Shown here piece after piece: positions 7,290 to 14,516 of a DNA stretch of 20,174 nucleotides. Position 1 is the stretch's first letter, and every line of letters begins with the position of its first letter. Position numbers and translations under genes: made by a program. The notes under the pieces were generated by a model. It did no database searches. It worked only from the letters and a program-made list of their open reading frames with translations, and was not told where the DNA came from. Source of the DNA: Acinetobacter lwoffii (GTDB lineage: Bacteria; Pseudomonadota; Gammaproteobacteria; Pseudomonadales; Moraxellaceae); the NCBI RefSeq assembly GCF_002321025.1, contig NZ_DCLL01000041.1:17814-37987 (forward strand), read 5' to 3'.

Positions 7290-8273
7290 ATGAGTCGCGC
7301 CATATCGCATATTGATACCTTCCAAGGCTTAATTCTTGCCTTACAAACTTACTGGGCGGAGCAAGGCTGCGTCATTTTGCAACCTTATGATATGGAAATG
7401 GGTGCAGGGACATTCCACACTGCGACTTTCCTTCGTGCACTGGGTCCTGAAACCTGGAATGCCGCTTATGTTCAACCTTCACGCCGTCCGAAAGATGGCC
7501 GTTATGGTGAAAACCCGAACCGTTTGCAACATTATTACCAATTCCAGGTGGTGCTTAAGCCAAACCCGGACAACATCCAGCAGCTTTATCTTGATTCGCT
7601 TAAAGCGATCGGTATTGACCCACTGGTACACGATATCCGTTTCGTGGAAGACAACTGGGAATCTCCAACACTGGGTGCTTGGGGCCTAGGCTGGGAAGTT
7701 TGGCTCAATGGTATGGAAGTGACGCAGTTCACTTACTTCCAGCAAGTCGGTGGTGTTGAATGCTACCCAGTGACTGGTGAAATCACTTACGGTCTTGAAC
7801 GTCTTGCAATGTACTTGCAGGGTGTAGACTCTGTTTATGATCTGGTGTGGACCAAAGGTCAGTTCGGTACGGTAACTTATGGCGATGTGTTCCATCAAAA
7901 TGAAGTGGAACAATCGACCTATAACTTCGAATATGCAAACGTTGAAAAAATGTTTGAATTGTTCGATTTCTACGAAGCTGAAGCAACGCGTTTGATCGAA
8001 GCGAAACTTCCACTTCCTGCATATGAGCAAGTCGTGAAAGCATCACACAGCTTCAACTTATTAGATGCGCGTGGCGCGATTTCTGTGACTGAACGTCAAC
8101 GTTACATTTTACGTGTACGTACCTTGGCACGTTCTATTGCGACCAGCTATGTAGCAGCACGTGCGGAACTTGGTTTCCCAATGGCTGAACCTGCATTACG
8201 TGATGAAGTGTTGGCACAATTAAAAGCGCAAGTTGAAGCAGAAGCGAAAGAAGCAAACAAGGAGAGCAAATAA
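7290..8273 (+). CDS. glyQ: glycine--tRNA ligase alpha subunit
   Basis: Catalytic subunit of the bacterial (alpha2beta2) glycyl-tRNA synthetase, which charges tRNA-Gly in the cytoplasm. The class II core is plain: the T-F-H-T-A-T-F-L-R-A-L-G-P segment, R-R-P-K-D-G-R-Y-G-E-N-P-N-R, and motif 3 in Y-G-L-E-R-L-A-M-Y. The product is 327 residues from the chosen start; the last 20 or so residues are an Ala/Lys/Glu-rich tail. Two in-frame ATGs lie at 7284 and 7290. I prefer 7290 because GGA at 7282-7284 is then five bases upstream, but 7284 cannot be excluded. The stop overlaps the glyS start by one base (TAATG), indicating translational coupling. Confidence 0.98.
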   Translation: MSRAISHIDTFQGLILALQTYWAEQGCVILQPYDMEMGAGTFHTATFLRALGPETWNAAYVQPSRRPKDGRYGENPNRLQHYYQFQVVLKPNPDNIQQLYLDSLKAIGIDPLVHDIRFVEDNWESPTLGAWGLGWEVWLNGMEVTQFTYFQQVGGVECYPVTGEITYGLERLAMYLQGVDSVYDLVWTKGQFGTVTYGDVFHQNEVEQSTYNFEYANVEKMFELFDFYEAEATRLIEAKLPLPAYEQVVKASHSFNLLDARGAISVTERQRYILRVRTLARSIATSYVAARAELGFPMAEPALRDEVLAQLKAQVEAEAKEANKESK

Positions 8274-10342
8274 TGTCTAAACATACCGTTTTGTTCGAAT
8301 TGGGTTGTGAAGAACTTCCACCAAAAAGCCTGAAAAAATTACGTGATGCACTACATGCAGAAACCGTTAAAGGCTTAAAAGATGCTGGCTTAGCGTTTGA
8401 TTCGATCGAAGCTTATGCAGCACCGCGTCGTCTTGCACTTAAAATCGTCAATGTTGATGCTGCACAAGCAGACACACAAAAACGTTTTGACGGCCCTGCC
8501 AAACAGGCAGCCTTTGATGCTGAAGGCAACCCGACGAAAGCACTTGAAGGCTTTATGCGTGGTCAAGGCATCACGGTTGATCAAGTATCAACTTTCCAAG
8601 CAGGTAAAGTTGAAAAAGTATGCTATTTAAAAGATGTCAAAGGTCAAAGCCTTGACGTTTTATTGCCACAAATTTTACAAAATGCATTGGATAATCTTCC
8701 AATCGCAAAACGTATGCGTTCTGCGGCAAGCCGTACTGAATTCGTACGTCCTGTGAAATGGGTTGTGTTGTTGAAAGACAACGATGTGGTTGATGCAACA
8801 ATTCAAGACCACAAAGCAGGTAACGTGACTTATGGCCACCGTTTCCATGCACCTGAAGCAATCACTTTAGCGCATGCAGACGAATACTTAGCGAAGTTAA
8901 AAGCGGCTTACGTTGTAGCGTCTTTTGAAGAGCGTCAAGCCATCATCGATCAACAAGTCAAAGCACTTGCTGATGAAGTGAATGCCATTGCAATTGTCCC
9001 TGCGGATCTTCGTGACGAAGTGACTGCACTCGTTGAATGGCCTGTTGCGCTTCGTGCAAGCTTCGAAGAACGCTTCCTTGCTGTTCCTCAAGAAGCATTG
9101 ATCACCACGATGCAGGACAACCAGAAGTACTTCTGCTTAGTGAACGCTGACAATAAACTTCAACCTTACTTCATTACTGTGTCAAACATCGAGTCGAAAG
9201 ACCCGACACAAATTATTGAAGGTAACGAGAAAGTGGTTCGTCCACGTTTGTCAGATGCTGAATTCTTCTTCTTACAAGATCAAAAGCAACCGCTTGCATC
9301 TCGTAAAGAGAAACTTGCAAACATGGTATTCCAAGCTGAATTGGGTACGCTTTGGAACAAGTCTGAACGTATTGCGAAATTGGCTGTAGCACTTGCGCCT
9401 ATTACAGGTGCAAAAGCGGAAGATGCTGAAAAAGCGGCGCTTCTTGCAAAATGTGACTTAACTTCTGAGCTTGTGGGTGAATTCCCTGAACTTCAAGGTA
9501 TTGCAGGTACTTACTACGCACGTCTTGAAGGTGAAAATGCGGAAGTGGCTGAGTCTTTAGGTGAGCAATACTTACCTAAATTCGCAGGTGACGTTTTACC
9601 GAAAACCAAAACTGGTACAACCATTGCTCTTGCGGATCGTTTAGATACGCTCACAGGTATTTTCGGTATTGGTCAAGCGCCTACAGGTTCTAAAGACCCA
9701 TTTGCACTACGTCGTTCTGCAATTGGTATTTTGCGTCTTGTGACTGAAAACGAGCTTGATGTTTCAATTGAAGATTTGATCAAACTTGCACTTGCTGCTT
9801 ATGGCGATGTATTGAAAGATCACGACAAGACTTTGGCAGATGCTGTTGCATTCCTTGAAGGTCGTTACCGTGCGAAATACGAAGACCAAGGCGTTGCGGT
9901 TGATGTGATTCAAGCTGTTCAAGCGCTTTCACCAAAATCTCCGCTTGATTTTGACAAGCGTGTAAATGCAGTCAACCACTTCCGTGCCTTGCCTGAAGCG
10001 GCTGCGCTTGCTGCTGCCAACAAGCGTGTTGCGAATATTCTTGCAAAAGAAACTGCTCCTGAAGGCGCTGTGGTTGAAGCAAACTTGGTTGAAGATGCTG
10101 AAAAAGCATTGTTCGCTGAACTTGCGAAAATTGCGCCTCAAGTTGAGCCATTATTTGCTGCGAAAGATTACACTGCTGCATTGTCTGTGCTTGCTGCACT
10201 TCGTGCGCCAGTCGATGCATTCTTTGACGGTGTAATGGTGATGGCAGATGATGCTGACCTGAAAGCAAACCGTTTACGTATGCTTGCTCAACTTCGTGAT
10301 TTGTTCACAAAAGTGGCTGATATTTCAGTGTTACAGCACTAA
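8273..10342 (+). CDS. glyS: glycine--tRNA ligase beta subunit
   Basis: Large subunit of heterotetrameric glycyl-tRNA synthetase, needed for tRNA-Gly binding. The 689-residue length is normal. It begins with F-E-L-G-C-E-E-L-P-P, the family hallmark, contains A-P-R-R-L-A near residue 50 and G-S-K-D-P-F-A-L-R-R near 475, and ends in a helical anticodon-binding region. AAGGAGAG lies just upstream (8259-8266), within the end of glyQ, and the start codon shares a base with the glyQ stop. Codon use is that of a highly expressed gene (many CGT, GCA and GAA codons). A strong terminator follows after 11 bases, so glyQS is a closed two-gene operon. Confidence 0.99.
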   Translation: MSKHTVLFELGCEELPPKSLKKLRDALHAETVKGLKDAGLAFDSIEAYAAPRRLALKIVNVDAAQADTQKRFDGPAKQAAFDAEGNPTKALEGFMRGQGITVDQVSTFQAGKVEKVCYLKDVKGQSLDVLLPQILQNALDNLPIAKRMRSAASRTEFVRPVKWVVLLKDNDVVDATIQDHKAGNVTYGHRFHAPEAITLAHADEYLAKLKAAYVVASFEERQAIIDQQVKALADEVNAIAIVPADLRDEVTALVEWPVALRASFEERFLAVPQEALITTMQDNQKYFCLVNADNKLQPYFITVSNIESKDPTQIIEGNEKVVRPRLSDAEFFFLQDQKQPLASRKEKLANMVFQAELGTLWNKSERIAKLAVALAPITGAKAEDAEKAALLAKCDLTSELVGEFPELQGIAGTYYARLEGENAEVAESLGEQYLPKFAGDVLPKTKTGTTIALADRLDTLTGIFGIGQAPTGSKDPFALRRSAIGILRLVTENELDVSIEDLIKLALAAYGDVLKDHDKTLADAVAFLEGRYRAKYEDQGVAVDVIQAVQALSPKSPLDFDKRVNAVNHFRALPEAAALAAANKRVANILAKETAPEGAVVEANLVEDAEKALFAELAKIAPQVEPLFAAKDYTAALSVLAALRAPVDAFFDGVMVMADDADLKANRLRMLAQLRDLFTKVADISVLQH

Positions 10343-10353
10343 TAATTTAAAGT

Positions 10354-10382
10354 AAAAAAGACCGCAAATGCGGTCTTTTTTT
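10354..10382 (+). terminator. Rho-independent terminator of glyQS
   Basis: AAAAAAGACCGC (10354-10365) pairs with GCGGTCTTTTTT (10370-10381) around the loop AAAT, with seven Ts in the 3' arm and tail. The symmetric A and T tracts would allow it to work in both directions. It marks the left edge of the AT-rich cassette. Confidence 0.95.
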
Positions 10383-10439
10383 ACACTAAAAATTATAAAT
10401 ATATGATATAAATAATTGTATTTTTAATAAAAAATCAAA

Positions 10440-10967
10440 ATGATAGACAATAATTTTACAGAAAATATTGAGAGAGACCCCAAAAGACTATCTGATGGAA
10501 AAGTAATTTATCCTTGTCTCCTAGAGCCCGGTATTCATAAGATATCTTTGGAAAGTTTGGAAAAAATGGTTCTCAGCCCATTTGAAGAAAAAAGAACACG
10601 TTCACATCTATGTAATCGCTTAAGAGTATTAATCCAAGCCCTAAAAGCATATCGTGTAGAAATGATCATTTGGATTGATGGCTCAATGTGTTCAAAAAAA
10701 CCTCATCCTAGCGACATTGATATAGTTTTATTTCTGAATCAAGAAGATCTTAATAAATTATCTGCCGAAAAATATAATGATTTACTCTCACTCCTAGTAA
10801 ATCGTAATACAATTCGCGCTCGATATGGGTGTGATCTTTATTTTAATTACATGAGCGATGAGGATAAATATCACTATTGGCGTAGTCGTTTTAGTTTCAA
10901 TCAATTATATGAAGCTAAAGGTTTCATTCAAATTCGAGTAAATCCAAATGAACATCACTACTCTTGA
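10440..10967 (+). CDS. minimal nucleotidyltransferase (resembles DUF6932 type)
   Basis: A 175-residue protein with a Pol-beta-superfamily minimal nucleotidyltransferase signature: Gly81-Ser82 in W-I-D-G-S, Asp92 and Asp94 in S-D-I-D-I-V, and a likely third acidic residue, Asp132, in the strand C-D-L-Y-F. All catalytic positions are present. The P-x-D-I-D-x-V-x-F-L pattern and the closing K-G-F-I-Q-I-R-V strand resemble proteins I know as the DUF6932 family; this is from memory, not a search. Such enzymes transfer NMPs to RNA, protein or small molecules, and related ones are antitoxins or toxins in MNT/HEPN-type systems. There is no ribosome binding site before the ATG, and the upstream region is extremely AT-rich. 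It overlaps the next gene by 20 bases, so the products probably act together. Confidence 0.8.
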   Translation: MIDNNFTENIERDPKRLSDGKVIYPCLLEPGIHKISLESLEKMVLSPFEEKRTRSHLCNRLRVLIQALKAYRVEMIIWIDGSMCSKKPHPSDIDIVLFLNQEDLNKLSAEKYNDLLSLLVNRNTIRARYGCDLYFNYMSDEDKYHYWRSRFSFNQLYEAKGFIQIRVNPNEHHYS

Positions 10968-11862
10968 AGAACAAATACATTTAGCTGAAAAAATAATAAA
11001 AAAAGATAGTGAAACCTTAGATAAAAATGATCGCTTTAAAGTCGCATCTATCGATTCTTTTAAAGAACATTTAGATAGCCTTAGAAAGCAACTTTATGAT
11101 CTGCAACTTCGCAGAGAAAAAGAAATTTTAGAAGTTCGCTTCGTAGGTGATAAAGCTCATAATGGCTCACTCCCTTTAATGCTACATGCAGCCTTATCAA
11201 AAGGTTTAGCTGAAAGTTTAATTACACTTTCTACGAAGATAAAAACCCCTAAAAAACATGCTGATTTTGTTAACCAGTCCGAGTTAGATCTTCGCTTAGC
11301 AAATATTGTATCGGGTTCAACCAAATTTATTATTAGCTTAGATATTCAGCCCGACTTGTTCGGATGGAGTCTATCTCAAAATACTCTCACTTATTGGTTC
11401 TCATTTTTTCAAGCATTAGAAAACCCTGAAAATAATCAGGAGATTTTCTCAATGATGGGGAATAAAGGGATAAAAAGTATCAAGTCCATGCTATCAGCTT
11501 TAAAAAGTAATAATTTAGACTTTGAACTAAATTGGGATTCTCATCATAACAAAAATCATTACTGGGTAGGAAATTCACAAAAAATCGAAGCTGCATTAAA
11601 CTTTTTGAATGATTTGGAAATTAAAGAACCATTGATATGCGAAATCTCTGGAGCCATACAAACACTAGATATATCTGGAAAAATAACTATCGTTGACGAA
11701 GACAAAAAAAGTTACCGTATACGTTTAGAGAAATCTTTACTTCCTGAAATTGAAAAACTACATATTAAGCAGTTTGTTAGTTTAAAAGTAATGAAGCACA
11801 TTAGTACTCACCCAACATTTGAAAAAATTGTTGAGAGCTATGAATTTATTGAGATTCTTTAG
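10948..11862 (+). CDS. uncharacterised partner of the nucleotidyltransferase, with coiled coil and C-terminal beta domain
   Basis: A 304-residue protein that I do not recognise as a named family. Residues 1-62 are charged and helical, with heptad-like spacing (probable coiled coil). Residues about 62-225 form a mixed alpha/beta region starting V-R-F-V-G-D-K-A-H-N-G-S-L-P-L and including I-V-S-G-S-T-K-F-I-I-S. Residues about 228-304 look like a small beta-barrel with strands E-I-S-G-A-I, G-K-I-T-I-V, S-Y-R-I-R-L and Y-E-F-I-E-I-L. There is no signal peptide, membrane segment or obvious catalytic motif. It overlaps the nucleotidyltransferase gene by 20 bases in another frame with only a weak internal Shine-Dalgarno, implying coupled translation. 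It might be the target, inhibitor or sensor of that enzyme. Base composition is markedly AT-rich, like the first gene and unlike the flanks. Confidence 0.75.
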   Translation: MNITTLEEQIHLAEKIIKKDSETLDKNDRFKVASIDSFKEHLDSLRKQLYDLQLRREKEILEVRFVGDKAHNGSLPLMLHAALSKGLAESLITLSTKIKTPKKHADFVNQSELDLRLANIVSGSTKFIISLDIQPDLFGWSLSQNTLTYWFSFFQALENPENNQEIFSMMGNKGIKSIKSMLSALKSNNLDFELNWDSHHNKNHYWVGNSQKIEAALNFLNDLEIKEPLICEISGAIQTLDISGKITIVDEDKKSYRIRLEKSLLPEIEKLHIKQFVSLKVMKHISTHPTFEKIVESYEFIEIL

Positions 11863-11991
11863 AGAAAAATTTCAACTATAAACACCGTATTAAATGACCT
11901 AAATCCATCATTCTAAAATCGTGAATACTATGGTCATCCTTTTCACAATTCCCTATACTCATCTCAACAACACTCAACAAGAAAGAATCAT

Positions 11992-12381
11992 ATGAAATTT
12001 AAAGCTCTTATTTTGACGGGTCTTGCGAGTATTGCCCTTTCAGCCTGTACCTCTGCACCAAAAATCCCACAGCTTCAGGTTGGCGTCTTACAGGAAGTCC
12101 AAAACCTCGAAGTGGTTCCAGCTACGACCAACAACAAGGCCAAACTGACCAAATTCCTCGATAAATGCGTGATTGAATTCACCGGTGATATTGGCAATAA
12201 CCGTGTCATTGAACAATGGTCATTTAAAGGCATGACTCTAATCGATGCCGGCTCAGCGACTTTCCAACGCGACGGTACTAGCACTGCACAAAAATTTGAC
12301 CTGCACGATGCAGGCGTACAAAAGAACTTTGTCAGCTTACGCGAACATTTCGCCAAAGATGCCCTGACACAATGTGACTAA
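11992..12381 (+). CDS. small putative lipoprotein of unknown function
   Basis: A 129-residue protein with a lipoprotein signal: Lys2 and Lys4, a hydrophobic core and lipobox L-S-A-C with lipidated Cys19. The residue after Cys19 is Thr, so outer-membrane sorting would be expected. The mature part contains an I-E-F-T-G-D-I strand and two further cysteines, one near residue 54 and one at the penultimate position, which could pair in the periplasm. I recognise no family. The ATG has a weak AAGAAAG upstream. A TATACT near 11953 is a possible -10. The gene has its own terminator (12389-12423), so it is monocistronic and not part of the AT-rich cassette; its composition matches the chromosome. Confidence 0.8.
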   Translation: MKFKALILTGLASIALSACTSAPKIPQLQVGVLQEVQNLEVVPATTNNKAKLTKFLDKCVIEFTGDIGNNRVIEQWSFKGMTLIDAGSATFQRDGTSTAQKFDLHDAGVQKNFVSLREHFAKDALTQCD

Positions 12382-12388
12382 AAAGATC

Positions 12389-12423
12389 GCCCTGTTTGAG
12401 TATAAGAACAGGGCTTTTATTTT
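12389..12423 (+). terminator. Rho-independent terminator after the lipoprotein gene
   Basis: GCCCTGTT (12389-12396) pairs perfectly with AACAGGGC (12407-12414) around a 10-nt loop, followed by TTTTATTTT. It begins 7 bases after the stop codon. Confidence 0.92.
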
Positions 12424-12609
12424 GCTAAAACTCAATTCGACCCTTCATCTGATTTCTACTGCCCTTTCTTTAAAAATTATAATATTCCGGTACAGATCAA
12501 CCTGAAAGCCCTGCACTCTTCACAGGATATTCATTGTTTTTGACCAATTATCCGTTACACTGAAAAACAAACTCAGACCGCACTTAGACGAATTCGAGGT
12601 CAATCCATA

Positions 12610-13083
12610 ATGAATATCAAAACCCCAATTATTTTAACGACAGCTTTAATGCTTTCTGTTCCAGCATTCGCACAAACTACGACTCAGTCTGCTAAACCGG
12701 TTAAACCCTATGGTGAAAATCCGAACCTGCTGCATGTCTTTGCCTATAAAGCACAGGAAGGCATGATTAATACTGCCGAGAAAGTCGGTGAAGCAACGGA
12801 AAAAGGCATTGCAAAAATCAAGCCGGGGGTAGATCGTGCCTGGAGCAATACCAAATCTGCAACCTCGGATACACTGCAAAAAGTAGATCAGGGTGCAACT
12901 CAGGCAGCCCAGCAAACCGGTCAGAAAATTCAGCAGACCAAAGAAGTCTGGCGTGGCAATTCACAGCAGTCACCTATCGTGCAGCAGCCTCTGAGTCAGT
13001 CGAGTGCGACACAAACTCCAGGCACGACGCAATCTCAACCCCAGTCCAGCTCAGCTACCAGTTATGCGGTAACCGATTTATAA
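12610..13083 (+). CDS. secreted or periplasmic helical protein of unknown function
   Basis: A 157-residue protein with a Sec signal peptide (residues 1-21, cleavage after A-F-A before Q-T-T-T). Residues about 45-110 are predicted helical with regularly spaced charged and small residues (V-G-E-A-T-E-K-G-I, then T-L-Q-K-V-D-Q-G-A-T-Q-A-A-Q-Q-T), an amphipathic pattern resembling LEA- or apolipoprotein-like repeats. The last 45 residues are Gln/Ser/Thr-rich and probably disordered. There are no cysteines and no catalytic motif. GAGGT lies nine bases before the ATG. A bidirectional terminator follows directly after the stop codon. A possible promoter (TTGTTT, 16 bases, TACACT) lies about 45-75 bases upstream, with low confidence. 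Confidence 0.75.
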   Translation: MNIKTPIILTTALMLSVPAFAQTTTQSAKPVKPYGENPNLLHVFAYKAQEGMINTAEKVGEATEKGIAKIKPGVDRAWSNTKSATSDTLQKVDQGATQAAQQTGQKIQQTKEVWRGNSQQSPIVQQPLSQSSATQTPGTTQSQPQSSSATSYAVTDL

Positions 13084-13108
13084 AAAAAGCCCGTGATGGG
13101 CTTTTTTT
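13082..13108. terminator. bidirectional intrinsic terminator between convergent genes
   Basis: Seven As plus GCCC (13082-13092) pair with GGGC plus seven Ts (13098-13108) around the loop GTGAT. The A-tract and T-tract flanks let it terminate the secreted-protein gene on the plus strand and hprA-like transcription on the minus strand. Confidence 0.9.
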
Positions 13109-13151
13109 ATTTTTAGAAAATAAAACTATTATCTTGTATCGACGCGATCTA

Positions 13152-14105
13152 TCAATTGACCTGTCGGATCGGCTGACCTTGTTTAAATGCTGCTACATTT
13201 TCCACCATCTGATCCACAATCCGTTGTCGTGCATCAACACTGCCCCACGCATTATGCGGTGTCACAATCAGGTTGGGAATCGTTGAATCAAGTAGTACAT
13301 TGCCCTGTTTCGGTGGCTCTACCGTGAGTACATCCGTCGCTGCACCGGCAATCTTGCCTGCACGCAGAGCCTCAACCAATGCCGCTTCATCAACAATTCC
13401 ACCACGCGCACAGTTAATTAAAAATGCACTGCTTTTCATTGCATCCAGTTCAGCATGACTGATTAAATGGTGGGTATCTTCAGTGAGTGGACAATGCAAA
13501 GTTAAAAAATCGACTTGAGGAAGCAGCTCGGTAAATGGGATACGGGATGCATCCGCCGGACGATTTGGCAGCGCGGCAATAAGCACTTTCATGCCAAAGG
13601 CCTCGGCCAGTTTCGCCACCGCATGACCCAGTTCGCCATAACCCACAATGCCCAATGTTTTTCCGGCCAGCTCGACAATTGGCGCATCCAGCAAACAGAA
13701 CTGACTGGCTTTTTGCCATTCGCCTTGTTCTAATGCACGTTGATAAGACAGGAATGAAGTCGCCAGATTGAGCATCAACATGATGGTATGCTGCGCGACT
13801 GCCGAAGTGCCATAAGCCTGACAGTTACACACGACGATCCCTTGCGCTTTGGCCGCCTCAAGGTCGACATTATTGGTGCCGGTTGCAGAGATTAAAATGA
13901 GTTTGAGTTGAGGGCATTGCTGAATCGTAGCTGCATCGATCATCACCTTATTCGTAATGATGACATCGAAACCAGCTACACGGGATGCAATCTCGGCAGC
14001 CGAGGTCGCTGGATACAAAACCAGTGAATCAAATACTGCATGCAGTGCCTGAAAGTCCAAATCCTGCTGGTCTAAAGAAGCATAGTCTAAATAAACGGCT
14101 TTCAT
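13152..14105 (-). CDS. D-2-hydroxyacid dehydrogenase (glycerate dehydrogenase/hydroxypyruvate reductase type)
   Basis: A 317-residue cytoplasmic oxidoreductase of the D-isomer-specific 2-hydroxyacid dehydrogenase family. It has the nucleotide-binding G-Y-G-E-L-G at 155-160 and the catalytic triad Arg234 (N-C-A-R-G-G), Glu263 (T-V-E-P-P) and His284 (T-P-H-N-A-W). Closest in style to HprA-type enzymes, which reduce hydroxypyruvate or glyoxylate, but the substrate is not certain. The usual acidic residue at the end of the second beta strand, which selects NAD, is not seen; the sequence there is L-I-A-A-L-P-N-R-P, so NADPH use is possible. The start at 14105 (M-K-A-V-Y-L) has GAGGG nearby upstream and is preferred over 14132. 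The gene lies downstream of a small membrane-protein gene on the same strand. Confidence 0.92.
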   Translation of the reverse strand: MKAVYLDYASLDQQDLDFQALHAVFDSLVLYPATSAAEIASRVAGFDVIITNKVMIDAATIQQCPQLKLILISATGTNNVDLEAAKAQGIVVCNCQAYGTSAVAQHTIMLMLNLATSFLSYQRALEQGEWQKASQFCLLDAPIVELAGKTLGIVGYGELGHAVAKLAEAFGMKVLIAALPNRPADASRIPFTELLPQVDFLTLHCPLTEDTHHLISHAELDAMKSSAFLINCARGGIVDEAALVEALRAGKIAGAATDVLTVEPPKQGNVLLDSTIPNLIVTPHNAWGSVDARQRIVDQMVENVAAFKQGQPIRQVN

Positions 14106-14194
14106 GGCTATTCCCTCAATCCTGTTTGACAATTTATGTCTGTCATTTAAAACAAGTCATTGAGGCTTTTCAACCTGTTTCCAGCCTGATGCAA

Positions 14195-14392
14195 TTAATC
14201 CAGCGGTTTATCCATATGATTACGTAGTGACTTGCGAATTCGATACACCACATACACAGACAGAATAATCATAAAGATGATGGACGCACTGACCATGATC
14301 ACTGCAGGATGCACAGTTTCTGCATGCGCCAGATTGGGTAGAACCAAACCGAAGATAAAACATACTTGCATCATCCGAGTCGCTTGCATCAT
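14195..14392 (-). CDS. small exported membrane protein of unknown function
   Basis: A 65-residue protein from the ATG at 14392: a signal-peptide-like segment ending L-A-H-A (residue 24), then E-T-V-H-P, then one strong transmembrane helix (about 30-50) and a basic tail R-I-R-K-S-L-R-N-H. If the signal is cleaved, the mature protein would be a single-pass peptide of about 41 residues with its C-terminus in the cytoplasm. The start at 14392 is preferred because AGGGGA lies about 7 bases upstream; the in-frame ATG at 14419 has none. It sits between the hydrolase and dehydrogenase genes on the same strand. No family recognised. Confidence 0.6.
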   Translation of the reverse strand: MMQATRMMQVCFIFGLVLPNLAHAETVHPAVIMVSASIIFMIILSVYVVYRIRKSLRNHMDKPLD

Positions 14393-14516
14393 AGAGATCC
14401 CCTTCTTCGTTTCAACCATCGGGAACGATATAATTGGTTTATTATTTATACCGCTTATCTCTATATTATGCCAAGCTCATCACAAGTCAAGTAATTGTTT
14501 TTTATAAAAATTTTAG

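Noticed and set aside
7686..8046. Antisense open frames inside glyQ
   Set aside because: They lie opposite a strongly conserved synthetase subunit and reflect its codon bias.
9929..10268. Overlapping frames on both strands near the end of glyS
   Set aside because: Shadows of glyS; low-complexity Gln/Leu-rich products and no start signals.
10440..11862. Classification of the cassette as a classic AbiE or MNT/HEPN system
   Set aside because: The partner protein shows no HEPN R-x4-6-H motif and no AbiEi-like helix-turn-helix; only the nucleotidyltransferase half fits.
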